In this document: piece after piece, positions 24,143-37,885 of the stretch | Layout of the letters: every line of letters starts with the position of its first letter | How positions within the stretch are numbered: the stretch's first letter is position 1 | NCBI GenBank assembly: GCA_013399115.1 | Contig: VXAA01005278.1 | Location: 1 to 64,000, forward strand | Direction of reading: 5' to 3' | Length of the DNA: 64,000 nt | Origin: Anseranas semipalmata | Taxonomy: Eukaryota > Chordata > Aves > Anseriformes > Anseranatidae | Position numbers and translations under genes: made by a program | The notes under the pieces: generated by a model | What the model saw: only the letters and a program-made list of their open reading frames with translations | The model's database searches: none | What the model was told of the DNA's origin: nothing

Positions 24143-26926
24143 TTTCATTTTCTTCCTACTTGAAGTGATGATGAAGAAGACAGAAGAGAGCCAGGAGCGG
24201 GATTTCTCCTTCCACAATTGCTGAGCTCAAGGCACATGGAGCACATCCCACCTCCACACTGATGCTACCAAAGGGGTGCAAGCAGGCAAAGGCTCAACTT
24301 TGTGCCTGAAAGTGGGACTAAGGATTTACATGTCCCAGATGGTCGGTCTCAGTGACTAAGAGCAGTACCTAACTGCGACCAATTAGGCAAGCCATGGTTC
24401 TGCAGAAATATGAAATGCAAATTAGACAAATCTTACCCTCACGAGGATGTGAGCACATAGCCTTCCACATCCGCTGTACTAGATGGGCCTCCAGCTGTGT
24501 TCAAGTGTGGAAAACGGAGAGAAAGGCGAAAAACTACCCGAGTGCTCACAAGCTACATGGCTGAAGCCTGAAAAGAAGTGTGCCTGAAGCTGAGATGGAA
24601 GTACAGCCTGAAGTTATCATCCAAACGTATTTATCCTTCCTTCAAGAACTAAAACTTGTGATTCTTACTTTTAAAGTTGACAAAAAGATAAAACCTCTTG
24701 CAACAGCATGATTAACCTCTGACATCACCGAATTACATTAGCAGCTACCTCAGATGATTGATGTATGAAAAGGTTAAACATAATCAAAAATAGTATTTTG
24801 CTGTTCACACAGAACATATTTTACATCTCAGCGTATTAATCAAATCCATATAACAAGTCCAAGCAACGTGTCAGGGAATTTACATTAAACAAACACAATG
24901 TTTCCTACAGCTTGGAACAAAAGTTGTCAATTTTTCAGCCTGTGGTATTTAGCCGGGGAGAATTATGCATGTTATCCATCTGGAAGAAGTGACTTTAAGG
25001 AAGAATCAGCTATCCTACGCACTATACCCACAGAGGTACAGTACATTAAACAAGAAATCTGACATGTTACTTATTCACTTATGGGAAAGGAGATAAGTTC
25101 CCAAAAGAAAAAATGAAAAAGATAGTTAAAAAGGTAGTTAAAAGGCATAAACACACACATACTCAACTCTGAGCTACAATAAGGGCAAGTACCAAAAATT
25201 ATCAACAGATGGAAGAAAACCCATCACTTCTGCACTCTAAAACAGCGTTGTTCCCCCCACACACACTTAGTGTATTAAAAAATAAATAGAACCAACCAAG
25301 TAAGTATAGTGAGAATTGGGAGCCTTATAGAAACGAGAAACTCCTGAGAAAGCTGTTATGGTTAGCCTCTCTGGAGAGAAGCAACCCAGCAAGTTTAGAC
25401 TTGGTGGTGGTGAAGATGAGTGGCAGCTGGGCTGATGTCCAACTAGGGATCTTCACTGGAGCTGGGAAAGCCAATGTCAGACACACCCAGTGGTGAATGA
25501 CCTTCTATCAAAGGTTGAACGAGACTCCCCTTGGTGCCTACCCGCTTGCATCTTCTGTTGGCCATGTTAGAGACCAAAAGAGGCAGAGGGAGCTCAGAAA
25601 TTCCGGAAGGTCTCAGTCTGCAAGTCCCACCTCTGTCTGCTGAGGACCACTAAAAACATCCTGCAGAACACAAGTTTCACCTGCACGCACCCAGTCGCTT
25701 CTCTTCTGCTCGGTGACTCCTCAGCAACATTTACGCAGCATGCAATATGCCAGGTTTCTTTCAGACAGAACAAATGTGCATTATAAAATACCTCTATCTC
25801 TGCACTGCTTTCCATTGCCTGCCAGTGACTGTAAAGCAATTTGAAAATGGAGATTAATTTCTTATAGAAAGGCATTAGATGGATCAGTTGAAATGGTAGT
25901 TACTTGCTTTGATATTCTATAGAGTTTTCATAGCAAAACCTGGATCATAAACTTATTTTTCTACATTTGCAGGTGTATGTCTATAGTAAAGGATGGATTA
26001 AATAGCAATAAATTAGAAGTCAGAGGAAAATGAAAACCTTATTGCAGAAGTAAATTCTGAACATTATCCTGAACTTACTTAGAACTATGCTGCACTTTCA
26101 TGAACAAAAAAATAGGATGATTCTGAAAAGTCACCTCCAGGGTTACACATTTCCAATTCTTTCTCCTTACATCATCAGTAGAGATCTCTGAGAAATTTTA
26201 AAGGTTGTTTCAAGATTATTTTCCTGTGCTCCTAGCCTGTCTCCTCAATTCCAGCTCTGTGTGCAGCCAGAGTCTCTGAATGACTACAGAGCATAGCTAA
26301 AGCCAGCCCATTACTTTGGCAAAACTAGGAGTTAAGACAAATTCAGATTTTAGGCTTTAACTCCTGGTCGCCCCACATAGACCTCATGACTTCCCACCTT
26401 AAGCCACTGTAAGAATCTGAGTACTACAAGAAAAAGGTCTATCCTTAAGACTTTGCACAGTACCAGTTTGGGTCCATGATAAGCTAAGGTGACCATTTTC
26501 TTTTTTTACTTCTTCCTAGCCAGCACAAAGACAGAGGTCTAGCACTAACTGCTCCTGCCTCAGGCTGAAAGGACACAGCAAGATGATGGAAGATGTTTCC
26601 TGATGGGAGAAAGGCAGTGGCACTGGGATCCCACTTAGTTCAGAGGGTATATATGCCTGTCTTGTGGGACATTAAGAATCACACTCCTTCCTCGCTCTCC
26701 CTCTGTCTTCCCCAATGATATGATCAGAGTCCCATAAATCCACAGAAGATGCACCTCGTTACTTTACAGAACTCATAGGTCACTTAGAAACATCTGACCC
26801 ACAGAATTTACATTCTACACAAAAAGGTAACAAGGATGAAAAGAAAACAGGAAAAGGAAAGCAGGATGATCAAATGTGAACTACTAAACTACAGGTGTGC
26901 AAATCTAGATTAACTTTTCTGTTGTT

Positions 26927-26942
26927 CCCCCCCACCCCCCCC
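26927..26942. repeat. C-rich run
   Basis: Seven C, one A, then eight C. On the PCDH15 sense strand this is a G-rich run inside the intron. It is a simple-sequence tract with no further meaning visible. Confidence 0.9.
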
Positions 26943-27595
26943 AATGTTTTCCCCTCCTTTTAAGAGGATGAGCAAGAGATAAATACGTAAAGAGTGAGCG
27001 TGGTAAGGAGAAAGCAGAGAGCAAAGGATAAAGGGTGAAGCAGAGAGTTTGGATCACACAGCAGCACCAAGAGAAGCAGAGATTAAAGCAAGCCAAAGGA
27101 TAGACCAGGGATAGAGGAAAAAAGCATTCAGGCTGTAGAGATTACAGTGTCCTGACACAAATGGTGCTGAGGACTGGGGAGGTCAGGGGTTGGGCTGTGG
27201 CCTAAGTTAACAAGTTGCAACTTCACGTCAGGTCCAACACAATTTGCACAAAGCCCCATCTTGAAAAATTATGATAACAAAGAAGCATCTCGGACAAAAA
27301 CAAGTGCCCTACCCTTCCTCGCAACGAAGGGTACTTCGAGAAATCAAGGTGAATTGTATCTCCCTCATCTGCGTGCTCGTGGCTCCAGATCTCCCTTGTC
27401 CAAAGGCTTAATGGCTTGACAGGTTGAGAGAGACATTTGAGGCATTTACAAACCATTTACAAACCACACAAACTCTTCTTCAAAAGCTTTTAAAAAGCTT
27501 ACGACTGCATATACTGAGTAGGTATTGGTCATATTTTGCTCAAGGCACTACTTCCAAAGAAGCTAGCCATGCCTGTGTCCAAATCCCACTGACTG

Positions 27596-27805
27596 CTAAC
27601 TGAGGAGCACCGAGCAGGCTGCCCTCTCCCCAGGGACGTGGCTCCGCAGAGCAGACCTCCTCAGAACGACCGGAGAGGAGCTCGGGGTTGTGGCGCAGCC
27701 CGGTCCCCCTGGCCAGGGGCTTTTGGCGGCTTCCTGGGCCCCCAGGCCCCCTCTCGTGTGCCAAGATGGCTGCCGAGTCTCTGGCAACTCCACCAGGGTG
27801 AAATG
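27596..27805. other. Small GC/CpG-rich patch with a YY1-like motif
   Basis: About 210 bp that is clearly richer in G, C and CpG than its surroundings. It keeps frames open on both strands, as GC-rich DNA often does by chance. CAAGATGGCTGCCG near 27762-27775 resembles the YY1 core (AAnATGGC) seen in many promoters. No conserved protein is recognised. It could be an intronic enhancer, an unannotated promoter or an old repeat. Confidence 0.4.
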
Positions 27806-30800
27806 TCCACTGCAATACAATTTTAAACACCTTAAATTGTGGGATTCCTCTTCTATGTTTTATTTTTAGTTTAGCAAATGGGACCAGAACCAGATTACTA
27901 AGGCTGACCCAAGACTCTCCATTACTTACAAAAAAGCAGCCAACTCTTGAAAAAATATTCCAAGACAGGCGCGCTCATGCAAGAGAACACGTACAAGAAG
28001 TTTACCATTAACAGAAAACATTACCTTATGAATCATCCACACATGCAATGGACTGGCAATCAAGACAAAAAAATACATAGACTACAATACCCGTGAAAGT
28101 TAAAAATAATAATAAAAAATCTTCTTAGCACAGGGAAAATAAAAACGCACATACTACAGTCAGCAGCGAGATAAAAAGTCTTGGGGCTACTCCAGCAAAC
28201 ACTTTGTTAACGTCTTACTTCCCAGAAGACCCTGGCAATGGCAATTCTTGAAGGTGATTTAGATTTTAAGACAGTATGCAACAAAGAGGATATGTACAAA
28301 TAGGCGCAACGTAATCACTTCGAGTCAAACTTTTGAAGGATCAGACTATTTGGAACTTGAGCAACTTGCACGTCCTTTGATAAGGGAAGCACATCAGTGC
28401 CATAAGCTTCACCCCCTAAGATTTTACCGCACTTCAAAACACTTCTGTGAGAAACAGAAAAGCAAAGGGATTATCCCTGCATTTCCTCATGGTCAGATGA
28501 TGAGGGAAAACTTTCAACGTGACTAAAGCTGATGTAAATAGAGAAAACAATACAGTACAGCAGAAACAAGAGCAAACGCAATGTCCTCGCCTAAAAGAAA
28601 AGCAAATGGATGAGGTTGGAAAGACAAACCAGACAGAACAGAGTGCAGATGTCATGGACTCATTGATGGAGGGAAAAAAAAAAATCCATTGCTGCTTCTG
28701 TCAGAGATGCAGTCTGGTGTCAGACGCTGCTATCAGACTGTAGACTGCCACACAAGTATACAAAAATGGGAAATACATTTCCATATGAAATAGCATTCAA
28801 CAAAAACATAGTATTTAGAGAATAAAAAGTATTTTAGCAAAAAAGACAGAAACTGTATACCACAAAGTTTTCCAAAAGGCAGCAAGGCCTGAATTCACAG
28901 AAGCTTCTCTGTAGATGTTCATGTCTTTCTGACTGCACAAAAATGCAAGGTTCTTCCTTAAAATCTGACAAACAGGTAGCCACTGGCCCTGGTGCACTAC
29001 CCTCTCTGTGGCTGAACCCTTCAAAGGTTTTCGTTTTTCTGGCTGCTGAAGAAAAGTTTCCCTGCATAGGAGACAACTGTGAAGGGAAGGTTATTTCATA
29101 TAGATGAGTCACATCCCTTAGCGCACTGAGCACCCGTCAGAATGAACTGCTGAGGGTAGAAAGGCCACTGCCCACGAGTTGGCCATCCCACCCTCTGACA
29201 GAGGTTATTCAGACTGACTTATTAAGCTACCAGAGTCTGTTTTAATCGTCCTGACTGACAACGGCGAAGGCATACAAGCTGCCGTACCTTCGCTGTTGCT
29301 GCCCCTGCTTTGGAGATGGTAGCCCTGGATTCAGGGACTGGAAGAAGAGCCAGACGTAAGAGCTCCTCACCTTCACCCTGAACTCAGGACAGCTCATAAG
29401 GCTTCTCAGAAGAGACCTGCAGCACTGGATGTCTTCAGGACTGTTAGACAAACTTTCATCAGGAAGAAAATCCCTACAGTCGGAGCTGCAGGAATGCAGA
29501 CAGCTCTTTATTCTACAATCTTGTTATTTTGAGAGACAGAGCAGAAACATCAGCAAGTGTTACTTCCATTTGCACATTTCACAACTGAAAAGTTATTCTT
29601 TGCCTTACTAAGTATTTGGAGACGATGGAGAACCATTACAGGGAAACCTTGGAGCAGAAGGTGCCCCCAGGAAAGCGAAACCTCACAGAATTCCAACAGC
29701 GTTCTGCCATGTGTTGTAACGTAGAAATTACCCAAAAGTAATGAATTTTGGAAGTTTCTTGCCATGGTACTAAATGCAGCGAACCAGCTTTTGCACTGAA
29801 AAAGAAAGTTGCTGCTTCTGAAAGTAAGCTTATTAGACCTTTCCGTGTTGAAAACTCCTGGTTTTATTTTGGTACTTTGGGGGAAAAAATATGTATATTA
29901 GCAAAGTTCATGTATATCCAAGCTAGAACTGAGCTCCTGGGAATACAAATTCTCTGATTATGTGCATAGATTATTATGTTAGGTACCTGCAAACAAAATG
30001 ATTTGCATTTAAAAGAGGAGTGATGTTCCCAAGGGTATCCAAGCCTTCCCATTTAAATATATTATCACAATACCAATCTCATTTCTATTTCAGATCCATT
30101 TTTTTTTATTGAGACCATTTTAATAAACATTAGTAAATATTGTATTTACTCTTTACCTGCCAAGCAGGTACCAAGCCAGGACAAAGCAGAATCAAGGCTC
30201 AGCTGTGTGACTACAGAGCCTCTGGTGGGAGCCCAGGACACACGTACTATTGCCTAGCACAACACGTTTCAGATTTAAATTTAATGTGTCTGTGCAATAT
30301 GGTCAAGCGCCTCAGAATTAAGAAAGACCCACATATCCCAGACACAGCAAAGTCACCACGTGCACACAACCAAGTCCTGATTCTGAGCCATCCCATCTGG
30401 GAAGTGCCACCACCTAAAAGTCCAGCCACAGCTTCCACCTGAACATTTCTGGGTAAACAACAATTCTGGTAAAGAAATACAACCTGGAAAAAAAAATCTG
30501 CTGAAAACTCCAACTGCCCCTGCATTAACTTAGTGCCAAGTGCAATGACCTTTTTTTAGGCAACTACAGAACATGTGATAATGTTTGTATTTGCAGTCCT
30601 TGAGTTTCCTCAAGAGAGATGTGATTGATCATTTTCTGGTAACACAACTTTTAAGTTCCTTGACATATTCTCAGCTTTGACAAATGCTCCTGCGATACAA
30701 ACAGGTCTTTGTCAGAGATATGCCTCATTTTTCTTGGACTTTCTTGGTGGCTGGGAACACAAGACAAGGCTCTTGGTGCCTACATGCACCAGGCTCACAG

Positions 30801-33800
30801 AAAAGCACGAGTCGGCACCTGTCGTTTCCTGGATCAGTTCAAACACCCCCCAGAAAAAACAACACCCCCCTGGGAGCATGGGGACCTCCAAAGAGAGAGC
30901 CCGTGGCTCCTGAGCTCCTCAAGCTTTGGGGCAGGGAGATGAGCAGGAAGGGCTGCAGGTAGGGCCACCTCAGGCTTTTCAGTTCCTCCTACCAAATGGG
31001 AGAACCTAACAAGTCCCAGAAACTCAACTTACAAAGAATCAGCCAAGTTGGAACAACCAGGGCTTCCTGGCTCTCCCAGGAAGGACGCACCCCAGGATCT
31101 TAGCCCATGAAGTCGTTGGGTTCCTCCTCCTTGACCAATGCTTCCCTCCTGGGCACCAGCTCCTTTATACACAAGGTGTGTGTGAATCAGAGGGCCTGGG
31201 CGTTTCATTTTCATTTCATTTATATTTTTCTGAAATAATACCATATTTCTATCGCCATTCTGAAGAAAATGTAAATACATCTAATTTTCATTTTTGATTC
31301 TAGAAAGAATACTTCTTTGTAAACACAGATTTTGCCACTCAGGAAAAGCCAAGCTTTGGCTAGGTTTGCCTCTCAAAATAGAAAACCATCTTTCAAAATT
31401 AACCTAAAATACATCTCTGGGATTGTGTGAGTCGGGTGGGACTTGAGCTCTCTGTACAGATAAGCAAGATTGATAAACAGGAGGCAGGCCTATGCATGGG
31501 GTCTGCCTTTAACCACTGAAATGCAAATGCCAACTATTCTATCAAAATGAGGGTTTCAGCATGCAACCCACAGAGATGGAGCGCAGGGCTGCTATCCATT
31601 CATCACATTTCCTCGGGAAAACTGCATATTCGGGTAATCAGTTTCAGAGTTCTCAGGGACATTTCACAGTATGTCAGATCACGAATATATATTAAAGACT
31701 GCTTTTGCAAATCATGTTTGCTTTTCAATTCCTTTAGCCATTAGTCAAGCAAATTAACATTGGGGCTTATTGGTTCTCTGTTTAGAAAGTCTAATTTACA
31801 CTTTAAACACTCAAGAATTTATAAATAATGAAACAGATCAAGCATTCAGTTGGGAACATCGTGATCAGGCAATGGCCATTGAAGGTATGAATTAAATGAC
31901 TCGAATGTTTTCAGCTTAATTTGGAGCCATCCTAGGGCCTGTTTGCCTACCGTTCAGAGAGGAGCAGCAGGAGCCTGTAGCGCCATGCTCTAAAGCTGAA
32001 TTATTAAAATCATAAAAGGCCCACCTAAACATTGCTTATGGCTATTTGCATAATTTATTATTCAATATTTCCTAGGCATCTACTATGCACTGTAATAGCC
32101 ACATGTATCTGTTTTCCCCTTACAAAGAAGGGGAAAAAGCACAACTTAGTGATGCTTACACATCCTCTCTATCTGCTCCTGCTACCTTCTGCTGAGAAGC
32201 ATCTTGGACAAAACCACAAACAACACTGCCAGCGAACTCAGATCTCCTTGGTGCATCCCATGCAATAACGAAGGCACAGCAGTTAACGCCAAAATCTTGC
32301 ACCAACCTGACTGCTTAGTCAACTTCCATGACTTGAGTTCATGTCAAGTAATCAGAATTCCAAAAAACTAACAAGAGTGGTTAATAAAAAACACTTCAGA
32401 GGTTTTGTAATAGAATACAGAATCAGGCAATTGAGATAGCAAGCAGAAGGAGTGATGGGTTGTAATGGCCAGACTGAAAAAAGTATCAGTCTAATGTCTT
32501 TCCATACTATTCTATTCTCATTACACTAAAACACACAATCTGCCTGACCTACGTCACTGGTACCAACTTTAAGTTGTTTCCAGACATATCAATACAACAA
32601 CTACGAAACCCAGAAATACTTAGCATTATATCCCCTCTCTGAGGGCAGTCAAGGAAGTTCCATGCTGTTTTTTTCATTGCTTCTACAACCTCAGGTATTG
32701 GCTTCCTTACTACTTCAAATCCAAACTCCCTAGCACCACTCAAACGTTCCATTCTAAAAACAATTTTAAGCAGTAGTAGTGTGGTCATCAGAAAAAAAAG
32801 CCAAGCCTGTCAGAGCCACACTGTTCCTCGGAGACAGGTAACTGCTTCAGACTTCCCTGAAACCCCAGCAGAAGGTATCCAGCCTGCAAGTGTAACATGA
32901 GGTTTTTAACCTTTTCATCACTTACCTTGCTGATAAGGATTGCTTTTTTTTTTTTCCCTTCAGACAGACCTACTCTTTTTCCTAAGGGAAATCACATTCA
33001 CTAAAAGGCTGCATGGAACAGATCTTCACGTAGAGAAAAAGTCATCGAGTGGACTGAAAGCAAGTATTTGGAGGAGGCTGTTAGCTTACAGCATTTGATT
33101 TTGCTTATAATCTGAAAGTTCTCTTAAAATAGAAAAGGCAAGTTAGAATAAAGTATTAGACTTGAAATAAGCTAAGTTTCTGCTGTTCTATTGTATGCCC
33201 TACAGAAATAAAAACTTTAGGCATTTGCTTTATCAAGCAGTTACAGCAAATTCTAAAAGGAAAAAAAAAGCCTCAGTGTGTAATGAAGTAAAAATCACTG
33301 AAATGATAAAACATTCACGATTATACGTGCACCATTGGTACCACCTGACTTGAGCGGCAGCCAAACTTCTTGCTATTATACCACTTCACAATGGTTAGCC
33401 AGCTGAGCTTACTTCCAAATAAAACAAGGATTTTGGCTCAAGACAATTATTTTTTATGACAAAAACAACTGAAAATGAACCTCTTCACTCCTTTTAAAGA
33501 TTCTTGCACCTTTTAATAGTTCTAGCCCATCTTTTATAGCAGGAATTTGAAATGGAGCAGTGTTGACTCACATCACGGATGTGCCTTTTTTTCTCCCTTT
33601 GAAAATTTGCTCATGTGTAAGCTGCTGAATAAAACACACTTCACACATGTTCAGAACGGGACCCAGAAATTTGAACACTACATTATTAGAAAACTTCATC
33701 TCTGAGCAAGCCAGTACGGTACCTTGCTCATACTCCAGCCCCTAGCACGACAGCACGTTATCTACTTCCCCCCATCACCTGCTCAAGATTGCAGCTGGAA

Positions 33801-35193
33801 ACCTCCAGGGTGAAATCTGGGATTCCTAAAATGACCCCGAGAACGGAGCTTCTCTAGGAATTAAAAACAGACAGAAGCAGGACATGGTTTACTTGACCAA
33901 GTCTGGGAGGGAAGCAGGAAGAAAGTCTGAACCCATTAGCATAGAAAATCTGTCTAGTGGGAGGCAAAGAACAGGATTCCCAAATCTCACCGTTTCTCTG
34001 GTGCCAGGATATGCCCGTGAAATCCATCAGCAAGATGTTCATCGCATCCCTTCACTACCGCTGGCCCACATACAGCATGCATCAGCCACGTGATTGCTGC
34101 CTCCTATACAGCAGATCTATACGTTCCACCTGGGTGACAGGCAATTATGCTGTGCCAACGCTGCCTAGTGATGCAACTGCTGGTATCATTTTGAGCACAA
34201 AATATACATTATGAAAGAGTCACACCTCATGAAATCTTTTCTTGTGCATTTTTTTCATAATTCATATCCAAGGCATTCATGTACCCTACTGATTCAGCTG
34301 ACAAGACAGCTGAAGCAATCAGCTTCACTCAACTCACCTGGGACAGTTCAACAATGCTCAAGGTCATGGTGTTGCTTAGTTTTTGGTGGTAGCTTATGTG
34401 TATACGGTAGTTAAAGATAGATTTTTGAGAACGTTGACTTATTTTTGTAATATAAATAAGCACAAAAGGATTCAGACTTTATCCATGACTACTTTTAGTA
34501 CACCATTTTTGTTTTGATTTCTGCTAGCCTGTAGGCTACCATAGGCAGCGAGTGCTCAGGGCAGGGAAGCAGGGGGATTTTAGCTGCTTTTTGGCAGTAC
34601 TTCAAAACACAAGGAAAACTATGGAAGTTTGAACTGTATGATTTTACTCCATGTTTCTACTTTCAATGGATAATACCTTGAAACGGCTCTGACAGTCTTT
34701 CCATTTATTTCCGTATTATTTTCACTTTTTCAAAGGCAAACTTACACGGCAAAATCACGACCTGAAGCATCTATCTTCCAGGAGCCCTTAGTCTCCTTGC
34801 TGGGCAATCTGGCCATGCCACCAGGCCTGTGCGAGCTGCTTTGCCAGCTCTGCACTACAGCTCCCCGGGGGCTCATGTTCACTAGAAATCCATCATTGAA
34901 AACGTCACCGATATATTACCCGTCAGAAGCACAGTGGTCATCTTATAAAAAAGTTTAAGAGAATTTCTAATTACACATATTGAAATATTAAGTGTTCTTG
35001 AACACTAAGCAAATATATAGCCCACAAAGCTAATGGAGTTGGCAGGAAATATAAAGTTAGTGTTTCTGGATGATCTACTTAGACCACTGCACAAGTGATT
35101 TAAACACCTCCTGGTCTCATCCCCAGGTGACTCCATCTGATTTGTATCTTATCTGCCAAATTTAGAAGAACAAAGAACATCAAAAAAACTTCA

Positions 35194-35248
35194 AGGTAAA
35201 GCCTTTTCATTATGCCTTAACAGGCATAATGGAGAAATACCTTTACCT
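35194..35248. repeat. Nested inverted repeat (hairpin)
   Basis: Outer arms AGGTAAAG (35194-35201) and CTTTACCT (35241-35248) are perfect complements. Inner arms CATTATGCC (35208-35216) and GGCATAATG (35223-35231) are also perfect complements around a 6-base loop, TTAACA. The 6- and 9-base segments between the arms can pair in part, using G-T wobbles. The total is a 55-nt imperfect stem-loop on either strand. Confidence 0.8.
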
Positions 35249-37539
35249 GACTGCTAAGATCCCTCCCTTCTGCGTGGAGAATACACAGACGCACTGAGTA
35301 AAAGGCTCTGTTGCAACATTAACATAAAAAATTACTGCAACTTCTCATTTTCAAAGAGAAAACAGATCTGAAGTTTAATCACATGTCCAGCACAGGAGAG
35401 AGTATTTTAATCAATTATTCTATAATGCAGAATTTTAAAATACTGAAGCAAAGTTTTCACGAATAGAAGTATTATCTTCATAAAACTAGATTAAAACCTT
35501 CTCCACCTACTTTTTAGCTCGATAAATATGCTGAAAAGACTAAAAAATAGCAGAAGTGTAAAAAAAGCAGATAAAAATAATTACATAAAAAAATTTAACT
35601 TATTTGGTTTGGTCAGTGAAGGGGAAGAAGTTGAAAACCATGGGTAAAAGAGATAAACAGAACTTTTTACTGAACTAAAAATGATGCATTGCTTTAGCCT
35701 GCACAGGTAAGGAACTAACAGTACGTTTGTTCCTCCTGTTGCAGGATTTCCCATACTTCAATTGTCCAGAATAAGTATTTCTGCTGTTTTGTATAGTTGT
35801 ACACATTTCAAAGAAAACCATGTATTCTTAGCAAGCGTAATTTCACTCATGCTTTGAACACGACACTTTATTGCTGTCGACAATATAGGTTTCTGAGACA
35901 CTAAAATTATACTAAATTTAATTCAACTTCTAAGAGATCAACACTGTAGGATTGTAATTACGCTTACATACAGTGTAGAGCCAAAGCAGTATTCTGCCCA
36001 AACAATGGAGAAGTGAAAAATTTACTTAATGTTCCCTGCCTATGATTTTCCCATATTTTATTGTTAAATGTCCTTCCCAGGTTCCTGCTCAGACACACAT
36101 TTCCTAGAGAGTAAATAAACAGAGCAAGAAAGAAATAGGGAAAAAAATCCCTTTCTGTTCTGTAATCCACTGAACTTCTCTATATACTAACCTGAAGTTT
36201 GTTTTCTGGCCTGCTCTCAACTGGAAATTGGATGCAGGAAATACATGCTCATCCCACTATCAGATGCCCCCATGATAATCTCAAAACTCCTCGGTCTGTT
36301 TCAAACAAATGTAAAACATGGCTGGAAATCTTGAATTATGTTCCTAGGGGTGCAACAAGAAACAAGGTATTTGGGTGGAAGAGACGGATACAAGGAGAAA
36401 GCCCAGGTCCGGCAGCTGGAGCACGTAGATTTGGAGCCCATCCCACGTGTTGCCTTCCTATCGTGGGGCAAGAGGAGATGAAAGAAGAGCGGGATTGATG
36501 ACAAAAAGCGAGTATGTACGAACAACCTGTGCTTCTGGCAGATCTCACGCCAGATAATAACCCGTCAAAAGAAGACAGCTACGCCACATGTATTTCTAAC
36601 TAAGGCCCAAGGAACGTGGCTAAGTGGGTAACACATTTAAGGCAACTTTGCAGGAGATCTACGTAAGAAGAGACAATGGGTACAGAATTAACACTTCTGA
36701 AAGCGAAATCAAAGGGAGAAGTCAGCATCCACAGAGGCCACCACACTTGCAGTAATTGGCAGCTGCTAAGGTTCTTACATGACTGTTGTTCAGCATCCAT
36801 TCTAATTATGATTGCACACAGTTTGTTGTCGGATGTTTGCTGAAGAGTTTTGCCCACCACTTCAGGGATAAAAGGTGGTTTGGCACCCTTTAAAATCTGT
36901 TAGCACTTTAAGCCCAGGAAAATGTGACTTTCAGTGGAATCTCCTCCATGCATTTAGTTTTTTCATAGACTCACAATATTTGTTCTGAACCATGAAGCAA
37001 AAGCATTTATGCTTTAGGACTTTAAATAAATAAATAAAAAGTCCCAAGCCAAAATAAGAGCTTCCTCTGAAAAAAAGTCTCAGAAGACTAATGATATTTT
37101 CTGTTGCTTTCTCAAACACAGCATGCTTTTATCTACACCAAGCAAATCCAGCAACAACACACTGTAGGAGCAAATTATTTCAGCAGCTGAATGTTTCTTT
37201 CAGTGGTATTTCTTGGTTTGTGTCTTCTCTGAACACTTGCTGCAATCTTATTTTTTTTTTGACAGAAATACTAAACAGCAGCAATATGTGAGCAGATTTC
37301 AAAGCTAATTGAAAATAGGAACAGAGCCTAACAATATTAAATCAAAAACCTGTCAAGTTTAGCAACAGATCATTTGTATCTCCTTTATTTTGATGCAGAA
37401 GTTGTTTGTTTACATGGAAGAAAAGAATCCAAAATAGATGTCACCTTGCTTAGTAAATGGCTGGTATCCAATAAGGCTGAAAATAAGTATCTCAAATGCT
37501 GAAGAAGTGTCAGCAAAGCCTATCTGCCAAGCAAATCCC

Positions 37540-37885
37540 TGACCGGCACACCGCCCCGACCCCAGCCAGAGGGAGGAAAGGCAATAAGCCCTGATCCCCT
37601 CTCCAGCCTTCCCGCAAGGGCTTGGTATCTTCTCCCTGTATCAACCAGTGCCACAGCCAGACCGGCGCACTGGAGAGCAATGGTCAGGGCTGGTCAATGG
37701 TTACCACGGTCTCCAGCATATTTTTGGCCCTGGCCAGCCTGCCCTTGCCCAAACGACGGCCAGGCACAGCGCGTGAGCTGCCACTACCGAGGCTCAGAAG
37801 CTGCTTCGAGCTTTGGAGGCTGAGGAGTGCAATGGGACAGCCACGGTCGGACCGTGCCAGTTGGCCTCGGAGCCACAGGAAAGGC
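37540..37885. other. GC/CpG-rich patch in intron
   Basis: About 350 bp of GC-rich sequence with scattered CpGs, open for 92 codons on the plus strand and 70 on the minus. I recognise no protein domain in either reading, and no splice signals point to an exon. It lies about 1.1 kb downstream of the signal-peptide exon in the direction of transcription. A regulatory patch or an old mobile element are both possible. Confidence 0.4.

Noticed and set aside
31940..32000. Possible small exon ending in a GT donor in phase 1
   Set aside because: The donor phase fits exon 3, but the coded residues have no similarity to the expected peptide.
33050..33100. Minus-strand residues CKL, like the start of PCDH15 exon 3
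   Set aside because: Only three residues match; the following residues (TASSKYLL) do not, and there is no acceptor directly upstream.
34710..34760. Minus-strand CKFAFEKV, weakly like exon 3
   Set aside because: The frame meets a stop after 14 codons and there is no donor in the right phase.
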